From a virus, in the IMG/VR virus record IMGVR_UViG_3300042384_000682, positions 1 to 41,095 of that record: a stretch of 41,095 nt of DNA; one strand, 5' to 3'. The translations under genes and the position numbers were made by a program. How positions within the stretch are numbered: the first letter of the stretch is position 1; the number at the start of each line of letters is the position of its first letter. This document shows, piece after piece, positions 17,413 through 24,597 of the stretch. The notes under the pieces are model-generated. The model saw nothing but the letters and a program-made list of their open reading frames with translations. It was not told the origin of the DNA and did no database searches.

Positions 17413-18208
17413 TCATCGGTACATCCATCCTTTCCACCTCACCACAGTGTTCACATACAAAGTCAAAACCCATATCCAATTCAGGCGCAATTGTTTTAAT
17501 ATAAGCTCTTAGTGCCATACTGTCTTTTGACAACAACTCATTGTCAACAAATTTATTGATAGATGCAATATCTGGTTTTCCATCTATACTTACAATCAGC
17601 TTTTTAAGTCTGGTAGTTACTTCTGTACTGGCTTGTTTTTTGATCTTGGTCATCGCTTTAATATCACGATCAATGCTTTCTTGATCACCAGATGTAACAA
17701 GTTTAAATGTTATTCTACGTTTACAATATGGAAACTCAAATTCAAATTCATTACTACCCTTCTGAAACTTATTGAAGTCCACTTCTTTTTCATTTAATGT
17801 ACTTAAATCAATATATGTTTTGTTTTCGGTATTACATTTTTTGCACTCAATTTTTACAGGCCCGTATTTGTCACCATATGCCAAACGTCTAGCAGCAACA
17901 AACAGTGCATTTTTGTCTACCATCAACAAATCTTGTGTTCTTACGCCGGGCGTAACAATTAAAGATTCAAGCAATTTATCCAATACAGTACCGTTTTTGA
18001 TGAAGTTTTCATTGGTTAAAATGTCTTCTTCTCTAGCAGTCATCATCTTTAATTCCACACTACCTTTGCTTAGTGGACTAGACTCATCATAGAAATATCC
18101 TTTAGATGGCAATTCTATTGTTTCCGCAGGATAACTTGTAGGTGCAGCTGTTGTTGATGCAGTTGAATGTTGTTGCTTTAATTTTTGAATTATAATTTCG
18201 TCACTCAT
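17384..18208 (-). CDS. T4 gp26-family baseplate hub assembly / tail chaperone-like protein
   Basis: The 274-aa protein matches the T4 baseplate protein family: IELPSKGYFYDESSPLSKG near residues 31-49, then VELKMMTAREEDILTNENFIKNGTV, and a C-terminal DVPMTVQFFWPES. It carries two CxxC pairs, C122/C125 and C252/C255, a likely zinc site. In T4, gp26 acts in hub assembly. Here the gene lies between tail tube and tape measure, suggesting a role as tail-assembly chaperone. It stops at TGA 17386-17384, but the other frame continues for 70 codons after a T7 run (17398-17404) near its end, so a longer alternative product is likely. The ATG at 18208 has no clear SD. Confidence 0.8.
   Translation of the reverse strand: MSDEIIIQKLKQQHSTASTTAAPTSYPAETIELPSKGYFYDESSPLSKGSVELKMMTAREEDILTNENFIKNGTVLDKLLESLIVTPGVRTQDLLMVDKNALFVAARRLAYGDKYGPVKIECKKCNTENKTYIDLSTLNEKEVDFNKFQKGSNEFEFEFPYCKRRITFKLVTSGDQESIDRDIKAMTKIKKQASTEVTTRLKKLIVSIDGKPDIASINKFVDNELLSKDSMALRAYIKTIAPELDMGFDFVCEHCGEVERMDVPMTVQFFWPES
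17398..17404 (-). promoter_or_regulatory. T7 slip site, candidate programmed frameshift
   Basis: In the gp26 frame the minus strand reads CAG TTT TTT TGG. Skipping one T (+1), or slipping back two, gives GGC CTG AGT and the 70-codon extension. A -1 shift would hit TGA after two codons. Confidence 0.5.
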
Positions 18209-18257
18209 AACTTTATAACAATATATAGAACTTTATATAACTTTTATGTTATTATAT

Positions 18258-19166
18258 TTAGGTATTTAATTGATGTTGAGCAGCATCACGAGCGGCTGTT
18301 TTACTGTCTACTGCATCTTTTTTGTTTTTTACACGTAGTTCAGCCGCAGCTTTTTCTTCGGGGGTAGTTGCAGCTTTTAAATCGTCATTTGCTTTTGTAA
18401 GTTCTTGTTGTGCCGCATCAAGTTCAACGGTACGAAGAACCAATCCAGCTTGATTATACTTTTTTCTTGCAGAATTTATTTTAGCTTCGTCTTCTTTCAT
18501 TATACCCACAATCAATTTCTTTAATAACTTCTTTTGTTTTTCGGTTAATTTACCAGTAATTTTACCCAATTTATTGTTTAATATATTATGAACATTTGTA
18601 TTGTAATTACCAAACAAATCGATAATAAAAGCCTTTTGTTGTTCTGGGGTTAATGTAGCATATTGAGATCTTAATTGACTTGCACTTCTAGCCGGTAACC
18701 CTAGTACTGTAAAATCTACAGTTGGTACTGTTATCAAGTATCCGTGTTTTATGGCTGGGTCTAATTTGGATTGATTTTTTGGCAATGGCTGTAAATAAGA
18801 AGGAGATCCATCTTTTTTTACAAAGTTTTTGAATCTTGGATCTTCAATCATATCCTTTTCACTAACTGCAAAAATAATAATATCACGTTCTATATTGATT
18901 GGTATTTGATTAGCTACACTTTTCAAGTTGTAGTTGTTTTTGACGTTTAGTATTTTGTTTGCCGGTATACCTGTGGTAATCATCATTTGCATTTTTTCAT
19001 TGAAAGTAAATGGTGATTTTGGCAATTTTGTAACACCTGTGGTTGTTATGTATACATCATTACCACCAAATTTAGTGGTTAGGTAGTTGTATACACTTTT
19101 GTGACCTTTGTGAAAGGGATGAAATCTACCAGGATAAATTACGAATATTTTCTTGCCCATTTGCAT
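18258..19166 (-). CDS. Nucleotidylyltransferase of the cytidylyltransferase/NMNAT-like superfamily
   Basis: The N-terminal ~180 residues have the HIGH-superfamily phosphate-binding motif GRFHPFHKGH directly after a first strand (IFVIYP). Later, VDFTVLGLPARSASQLRSQY replaces the usual ISST/SGTxxR motif, keeping the Ser..Arg arrangement. Enzymes of this fold join nucleotides to phosphorylated groups (NMN, phosphocholine, phosphopantetheine); the substrate here is not deducible. The C-terminal ~80 residues form an Ala/Lys/Asp-rich coiled coil. The start is placed at ATG 19166 (MQMGKK), with ATG 19160 possible: the longer ORF to 19190 runs into the tail-tube terminator, and TATTTA lies 7 nt before 19166. 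Its place between tail genes resembles similar genes in marine T4-like phages. Confidence 0.75.
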   Translation of the reverse strand: MQMGKKIFVIYPGRFHPFHKGHKSVYNYLTTKFGGNDVYITTTGVTKLPKSPFTFNEKMQMMITTGIPANKILNVKNNYNLKSVANQIPINIERDIIIFAVSEKDMIEDPRFKNFVKKDGSPSYLQPLPKNQSKLDPAIKHGYLITVPTVDFTVLGLPARSASQLRSQYATLTPEQQKAFIIDLFGNYNTNVHNILNNKLGKITGKLTEKQKKLLKKLIVGIMKEDEAKINSARKKYNQAGLVLRTVELDAAQQELTKANDDLKAATTPEEKAAAELRVKNKKDAVDSKTAARDAAQHQLNT

Positions 19167-19173
19167 ATAGTAA

Positions 19174-19179
19174 TAAATA
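19174..19179 (-). promoter_or_regulatory. Late-type promoter TATTTA (gene at 19166)
   Basis: TATTTA lies 7 nt before ATG 19166 and immediately after the tail-tube terminator, so the terminator and the next promoter are back to back. Confidence 0.5.
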
Positions 19180-19182
19180 GAA

Positions 19183-19206
19183 AACCCCACAAATAAATGT
19201 GGGGTT
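19183..19206 (-). terminator. Terminator downstream of the tail tube gene
   Basis: A 9-bp perfect stem AACCCCACA (19183-19191) / TGTGGGGTT (19198-19206) with a 6-nt loop. On the minus strand it is followed by TTTTCTATTTATT, and T-rich sequence lies on the plus side as well. Confidence 0.75.
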
Positions 19207-19225
19207 CTTTTTGATACAATAAATA

Positions 19226-19717
19226 TTAATATTGGAGAATTGCGTAATCGTATGCTACAGATAAACTGATCATCTGAGCAGCACCGTCATCGCTCCAATC
19301 CATTTCTTGGAAATCAGCGCTTACGATAAATGAACCTACCAACTTCCATTCTTCTACTTTGTCACCTACTGGACCCAAGACGTTAATTGTTAGATCCTTC
19401 TTATAGAAGTCTTGGTAACCATCACGACCAGTAACTGATTCGTGGTGCAAACGTACCCATTCCATTACTGCTTGAGCACCGGATGGTACAATTGGATCAT
19501 AAAGTTCCATACTGATTTCATCCCATACACTTTTACCCTTGTAGTAGGTTTTTACGTTAATATGGTCAAGTTCCTTCTTGGCTTGTGTTAGTTTAGGACG
19601 ATTGACCTTTTTGATGATGAATGATGGAATACCATCAACATAAAGAATAAAACGATTCTTTACTTTTGGTTCGAATGCCGTAGCGAATATTTCACTTGGA
19701 TTTAGTAGTTCTGCCAT
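19226..19717 (-). CDS. 19: Tail tube protein (gp19-like)
   Basis: The 163-aa length equals the T4 gp19 size. The sequence has the tube-protein pattern: N-terminal NPSEIFATAFEPKVKNRFILYVDGIPSFIIKKV, PKLTQAKKELDHINVKTYYKGKSVWDEISMELYDP, and a C-terminal GSFIVSADFQEMDWSDDGAAQMISLSVAYDYAIL. It forms the inner conduit of the contractile tail. It is a single-gene unit closed by a strong terminator. It differs from other genes here in having a 25-nt leader between TATTTA (19743-19748) and the ATG, including AAGG at a loosely SD-like distance, which may reflect high expression. Confidence 0.88.
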   Translation of the reverse strand: MAELLNPSEIFATAFEPKVKNRFILYVDGIPSFIIKKVNRPKLTQAKKELDHINVKTYYKGKSVWDEISMELYDPIVPSGAQAVMEWVRLHHESVTGRDGYQDFYKKDLTINVLGPVGDKVEEWKLVGSFIVSADFQEMDWSDDGAAQMISLSVAYDYAILQY

Positions 19718-19742
19718 ATTTTTACCTTATTGTTCTTGAATA

Positions 19743-19748
19743 TAAATA
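19743..19748 (-). promoter_or_regulatory. Late-type promoter TATTTA of the tail tube gene, with leader
   Basis: TATTTATA on the minus strand, 25 nt before the ATG at 19717, unlike the 5-8 nt spacing elsewhere. AAGG lies within the leader. Confidence 0.45.
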
Positions 19749-19780
19749 TTAAACGATTTAGTTTTATATAAAGTTTTTTA

Positions 19781-20944
19781 TCATTTACTCAAATTTTTAT
19801 CTGTAATATTTGTGATAGCATTTTTTAGTTGATTGACGTAACCTGTGGATCTTAAAAGTTTAAACACCAAATTTTCTGTACTATACTCGCCGCTCTTACT
19901 TAATCCAGCTTCTCTCATTTCATACAAACGTTTAACTAAACGCTTTAATTTATCTAAATTTTGTTCTTTTATAGCTGTGGAAATAAACGAAACATATTGT
20001 TTGTATTTCTTTGTAATAGCATCTTTATCAATCTGAATGTCTTCTATTTTTGGCTTTTTTACCCATTCATTTTTCATCAAACTATATACAGCTTGACTTC
20101 TATTGACCTCTTTAATATCTTGAATGTAAACTTCCACTGGATGATTGCCAATTCTAATGTTGTGGTTTTCATTCCATTTGCTTTTTAAGCCATCCACATA
20201 ATTCTTAACCAGTTCTTCATTTGGATCAATTTTGGAAAAATCTACAACCAAATGTAAGTCAATATCACTTGTTGGTGTCCAATTATATCCGGCAGTACTA
20301 CCAAGAAAGTATATATTTTCAAGAGGTACATTCAAATCAGTATCTTTGTAAAAAGTATTTGCAATAGTTAATAACTTGTTTAATACATCAGGTTTAATAG
20401 CATTTTCAGTAGCCCATATCTCAGGATTTAAAATGCTATTATAAATTCTATGAGATTCTTTGATACCCAACATTTCTTTTAGTTTATTAATTGTATCTAT
20501 TGCGCTTTTATGCAATATTGCTTTACCACCAGCTTTGATAAAATCATTTACATTATCTTCACGGTCATCTATCAAAATACTATCAGGAGTTGCAAACTTT
20601 GCTTTTAAATTTCTATGCGGTACCAAATTAGCTTTAATATCAATATTGTTATTGGCTAACCACTGCTTTTTACCAACATATGCCAAATTGGTAGGCGCAT
20701 GACTCAATATCTCTACAGGCAAATTTGATACAAAATTATAAAGCAATCTGCCATCTTTCATCCAAGGCATACTAGAATAGTATTCAGGACAATTCTTATC
20801 TACAAACTTAAATCTATTCTTTTTACCGTGTTCAGCATCATAAGTTTCAACAGGTACACCACCACTATATCGCTTGAATTGCAATTCCCAATCACTTATC
20901 ACACCATCCATATCCAAATATATTTTATGTTTATTAGTAATCAT
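19781..20944 (-). CDS. Fusion of a HAD-family 5'-nucleotidase-like phosphatase and a pol-beta-type nucleotidyltransferase
   Basis: The protein is 387 aa with two enzyme halves. The N-terminal half (about 5-160) has HAD motif I YLDMDGVISDW (Asp11, Asp13), a motif-II-like LSHAPT (Ser81) and motif IV ILIDDRED (Asp126, Asp127), like 5'(3')-deoxyribonucleotidase relatives. The C-terminal half (about 205-385) has the nucleotidyltransferase signature GSTAGYNWTPTSDIDLHLVV (Gly215-Ser216, Asp227, Asp229) and a possible third acid at Glu271 in VEVYIQ. It ends in a helical domain. All key acids are present. A phosphatase joined to a nucleotide-adding enzyme suggests end repair or nucleotide/RNA modification, but substrates are unknown. 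It has its own tandem promoters: a sigma70-like site near 21057-21085 and TATTTA 6 nt before the ATG. Confidence 0.75.
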   Translation of the reverse strand: MITNKHKIYLDMDGVISDWELQFKRYSGGVPVETYDAEHGKKNRFKFVDKNCPEYYSSMPWMKDGRLLYNFVSNLPVEILSHAPTNLAYVGKKQWLANNNIDIKANLVPHRNLKAKFATPDSILIDDREDNVNDFIKAGGKAILHKSAIDTINKLKEMLGIKESHRIYNSILNPEIWATENAIKPDVLNKLLTIANTFYKDTDLNVPLENIYFLGSTAGYNWTPTSDIDLHLVVDFSKIDPNEELVKNYVDGLKSKWNENHNIRIGNHPVEVYIQDIKEVNRSQAVYSLMKNEWVKKPKIEDIQIDKDAITKKYKQYVSFISTAIKEQNLDKLKRLVKRLYEMREAGLSKSGEYSTENLVFKLLRSTGYVNQLKNAITNITDKNLSK

Positions 20945-20950
20945 TTATAA

Positions 20951-20956
20951 TAAATA
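20951..20956 (-). promoter_or_regulatory. Late-type promoter TATTTA (HAD-nucleotidyltransferase)
   Basis: TATTTA lies exactly 6 nt before the ATG at 20944. Confidence 0.55.
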
Positions 20957-21031
20957 GTAGCATATTATGCGCTTACAGTTAATTTAACTATCAATATTTT
21001 AGTATTATTATTTAATAATTAACTTAACCAT

Positions 21032-21043
21032 TTAGTTAACTAA
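21032..21043. promoter_or_regulatory. 12-bp palindrome TTAGTTAACTAA in the leader of the HAD-nucleotidyltransferase gene
   Basis: A perfect dyad about 10 nt downstream of the predicted start of the sigma70-like promoter. It could be an operator; no direct evidence. The rest of 20945-21099 is AT-rich and non-coding. Confidence 0.3.
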
Positions 21044-21056
21044 GCGCTAGCTTTAG

Positions 21057-21085
21057 CTTATACTTTATATAAAAGCAAAAGTCAA
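21057..21085 (-). promoter_or_regulatory. Sigma70-like promoter upstream of the HAD-nucleotidyltransferase
   Basis: On the minus strand TTGACT (21085-21080), a 17-nt spacer, TATAAG (21062-21057). It predicts a leader of about 100 nt before the ATG at 20944. Confidence 0.45.
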
Positions 21086-21099
21086 GTGTTATATTAAAT

Positions 21100-24000
21100 T
21101 TAATTTGAAAATAATACTCTAACATAATCGCAATCGTATAATACGTTATCAGAACCAGGCGTAGAAATTCTACAACTACCAGCTAATTGTGCTGTAGGTC
21201 TTCTTGGTACTGCAATAAACATATTATTTATAGATTGACCGGGATTTTCATATTGATAAGTTGCTGTACCAGCTACCACATAATTTGCATTAGAAAATGC
21301 AGTGGTAAAGTTAATTGTATAATCGCCGGTACCATTATCAGTTATGGATGATACGTTATTAGACGCGTTAGATGATGGTGTGCCTGTTCCATTAAAGTGA
21401 ATCCATGCTTTTATATTTGTGACACCGCTAGTACCACTGGTACCAGTAATACCACTAGACCCAGCATTACCATTTGCGCCACTAGTGCCACTGGTACCTG
21501 GATTACCATTTGCGCCACTGGTGCCACTCGTTCCATTGGTACCACTGCTACCCGCACCACCTGGACTGCCATTTGCGCCACTGGTGCCACTTGTTCCATT
21601 AGCACCACCGGTAGATTTGTATACAACGCCGGTTGTATTATCAACTGTTAGAAAATATCCAGTTGCGTTACTTGTCAATCCTTCCAATTTAAGTGGTAAA
21701 TTTGTAGAAGATCCACTTATATGCAATTTATTAACAGGACTCGTTGTGCCTATACCAACATTACCACCATTTTTTAGAGTTAATATTTCTACAGAACCAC
21801 CATCAACAAAACCGAGTCTATCGATACTTGAGTTTTTATAGTAAAATATATTAAATTGATTCCAAGTACCAGAAGAATTTCCACTCTTCATTAGTATAGA
21901 ACCCGTACCAAAACTACCTGCCAACCTACCATCTATTATGAATGAATCTTCAACTGTCAAAGATCCATTCATATATGTTGTGCTGTTTACGTAAAAAGTT
22001 CCGTTAACTTGAAGTGTATAATTAGGACTTGTTGTACCTATGCCAACACTGCCATTAGAAGCAATACGCATTCTTTCACTACCACCTGTTTTAAATGTTA
22101 GTGTATCAGCGGCTGCCCAATCCATACCAGTATTGGTATCTTGATTAAAAGCATAATATGGGTCATGATTACCATAAGCAACTGCTCCTGTAGTATCACC
22201 CGCATAAACTACACCCGCACTATTTATCAATAATATAGTGTTGGTACTACCAGCTCTAATTCTAAATGGATAGAAATTAGCTCCAACTGCAGCTGCATAA
22301 TCATATCCAACACCAATTGCCCCACCACCAAAACTTGAATTTGTAGATCTTACAAACAAGAATGAACCAGACGTAGTATTTGTTCCTTCTGTTTGTATTT
22401 GTAAACCTGAATTTGTAATTATCGTACCAATACCAACACATCCACCTGGAATTATGGTTGGTATATATCCAACACTATTTTCGTATCCATATAGTTCTAC
22501 TCTCTTATATGTACCACCATTAATTAGGAACTTACCAGAAATATAATTTACATCTCCTGTATTAATTGACATTCCATAATAATAGTTATCAGCTTTTAGA
22601 AAGTTATTGGCGGTTAATTGTAATGGAAATGCGTTGCCATATGGATATGAAACAAACATGAAGTTGCTTGTATTTATAGAACCAACCACATCCAATTTAT
22701 AAGCAGGAGTACTTGTGCCTATACCCACATTACCATCTGTAGCTATACGCATTTTTTCATCAACTGCCGTTCTGAATACAACAGGATAACTACCAATTGA
22801 ACCTACATACAAAGCTGATGCACTTGAATCAAATCCACCAATTCTTGAACCACCAACCATCGTTTCAATAACCGCCGAATTGGTGCCGTTAACTTGTAAA
22901 AATCTATAGTTTGATTGTGCAGTTGGTGATGTTGTACCAATACCCACATCGCCATCTCCTGTTATTACCATTCTAGTAACAACACTACCAAGTACATTTG
23001 TATCTGTAGTTTGTACACCAAATTCAAGTCTTGGATTTAAATATTGAGGATTGGCTTGAGTAGTATATAGTCTTATATAAGCACCGTAATCATCATTTGC
23101 ATCTCTTTGTATAAACAATAAACCAGTAGAGTCACCAACACTAGTCATTGTTCCTCCAGATAATCTAATTGGATATACTGCACCGGCTCCTGTTGAAGAA
23201 CCATTATTTATAGTTAATTTTTGTGATGGACTTGTTGTACCTATACCAACATTACCATCGGCTGCAATTCTGAATCGTTCGGATGAATTTGTGTAGATAG
23301 TAAAGAAATTACTAGCACCAACACCATATAAATAATGTTGATTTCCAGCACTTCCAATTTCAAAATTACCATTTGAATTTCTAATGCGTAAATATCTATC
23401 AGATGTATTATTTGCACCAATTGTTACGGATACTCCAGTTCCAGATGTATTTAATCCAACACCACCTGTCACATCCAATGAAAATACAGGACTTGTTGTA
23501 CCTATACCAACATTACCTGCTCCTGTTACAACCAATGAAGTTGCGGATGTACCACCTACTTCAAAATAATCTGAAGTATCTACAACTTTTAGATCCCAAT
23601 TTCTTACACCATTATCAGTTAATCTTAATGTAGAATTACCTGATGTGGCCAATACTCTAATTATTGGGCTAGACCCAGCTACTTCTAATAATTGACTTGG
23701 ACTTGTTGTACCTATACCTACGTTACCGACTGATGTAATTCTAAATTTTTCTGTCAGTGTTGAATTATCTGATCCGCCTGTAAATGTTCCCACTATAAAA
23801 GCACCTGCAGCGGTACCTCCATTTTCATTTAATGCTCTTAAAACCACGCTTGGTCTAGAAGTTCCTGATCCGCCAAATGTATTTGCTCCTGAACCGGCGC
23901 CACTCCATAATTGAAATGCAATTTCTGCGTAGTCATTTGTTGTAGATGTTTTATTTAATTTTAAATTTAAAGTTTGTGGACTTGTTGTTGATTGTATATC

Positions 24001-24588
24001 CGTTAAATAATTAGGACTTGTTGTACCTATACCAACATTACCACCATTTTCTATAGTAAAGATATCAGCCGCATCAGTATTATTAGTAATTCTTAAACTA
24101 TTAGAATTTGAACCCAGTTTAATATAAGAATTGGATGCACCACTTGAATATCTACCAATTTCTAATTTTGCATTATTATCATCTAATATACGAATACCGC
24201 CTGCTACACTTAACTTTCCATAAGTTCCCGTAGGACTTGTTGTACCTATACCAACATTACCATTGTTGTCAATACGAACTCTTTCACTACCAACTGTAAC
24301 AAACTTTATAGTATTTGTTAATCCACCTGAACCAGTTGATCCAAACACTTGCATTGCCGCACTATTATCACTTGGACCATATGTTGCTGCGGTTAATACT
24401 GAAAAATAATTAGAACTATACACAGAACCAACTACATCCAATTTATAAACAGGACTTGTTGTGCCTATACCAACCGATCCTTGTACATACAATCTAGAAG
24501 CAGTTAAACTGCCACTGAAACCACTAGCTTTAATAAAAGTTGTAGCTATAATTGATCCTGTAATTCGAGCACCTTGTAATATTGCCAT
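21100..24588 (-). CDS. Tail fibre / receptor-binding protein with VGIGTTSP repeats
   Basis: The 1162-aa protein is built from repeats of about 60-130 residues, each ending in a motif like GNVGIGTTSP followed by a short strand (xKLDVxG). I count nine exact GIGTTSP, one GIGTSTP and one degenerate GIGTII. Such repeats are typical of trimeric beta-helical fibre shafts. Near the C-terminus a short Gly-X-Y stretch (GTSGTSGANG type) leads to a terminal domain of about 110 residues (IKAWIHFNGTGTPSSNA, SSITDNGTGDYTINFT, YDCDYVRVLFS), which resembles C-terminal domains of phage fibres and is the likely receptor contact. No S74 chaperone is present in this protein. It starts 9 nt after the stop of the giant fibre gene and is probably co-transcribed with it. 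Confidence 0.8.
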   Translation of the reverse strand: MAILQGARITGSIIATTFIKASGFSGSLTASRLYVQGSVGIGTTSPVYKLDVVGSVYSSNYFSVLTAATYGPSDNSAAMQVFGSTGSGGLTNTIKFVTVGSERVRIDNNGNVGIGTTSPTGTYGKLSVAGGIRILDDNNAKLEIGRYSSGASNSYIKLGSNSNSLRITNNTDAADIFTIENGGNVGIGTTSPNYLTDIQSTTSPQTLNLKLNKTSTTNDYAEIAFQLWSGAGSGANTFGGSGTSRPSVVLRALNENGGTAAGAFIVGTFTGGSDNSTLTEKFRITSVGNVGIGTTSPSQLLEVAGSSPIIRVLATSGNSTLRLTDNGVRNWDLKVVDTSDYFEVGGTSATSLVVTGAGNVGIGTTSPVFSLDVTGGVGLNTSGTGVSVTIGANNTSDRYLRIRNSNGNFEIGSAGNQHYLYGVGASNFFTIYTNSSERFRIAADGNVGIGTTSPSQKLTINNGSSTGAGAVYPIRLSGGTMTSVGDSTGLLFIQRDANDDYGAYIRLYTTQANPQYLNPRLEFGVQTTDTNVLGSVVTRMVITGDGDVGIGTTSPTAQSNYRFLQVNGTNSAVIETMVGGSRIGGFDSSASALYVGSIGSYPVVFRTAVDEKMRIATDGNVGIGTSTPAYKLDVVGSINTSNFMFVSYPYGNAFPLQLTANNFLKADNYYYGMSINTGDVNYISGKFLINGGTYKRVELYGYENSVGYIPTIIPGGCVGIGTIITNSGLQIQTEGTNTTSGSFLFVRSTNSSFGGGAIGVGYDYAAAVGANFYPFRIRAGSTNTILLINSAGVVYAGDTTGAVAYGNHDPYYAFNQDTNTGMDWAAADTLTFKTGGSERMRIASNGSVGIGTTSPNYTLQVNGTFYVNSTTYMNGSLTVEDSFIIDGRLAGSFGTGSILMKSGNSSGTWNQFNIFYYKNSSIDRLGFVDGGSVEILTLKNGGNVGIGTTSPVNKLHISGSSTNLPLKLEGLTSNATGYFLTVDNTTGVVYKSTGGANGTSGTSGANGSPGGAGSSGTNGTSGTSGANGNPGTSGTSGANGNAGSSGITGTSGTSGVTNIKAWIHFNGTGTPSSNASNNVSSITDNGTGDYTINFTTAFSNANYVVAGTATYQYENPGQSINNMFIAVPRRPTAQLAGSCRISTPGSDNVLYDCDYVRVLFSN

Positions 24589-24597
24589 ATAATATAA

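Noticed and set aside
19167-19190. N-terminal extension of the nucleotidylyltransferase to 19190.
   Set aside because: The extension overlaps the tail-tube terminator and the TATTTA promoter, and is not like the family N-terminus.
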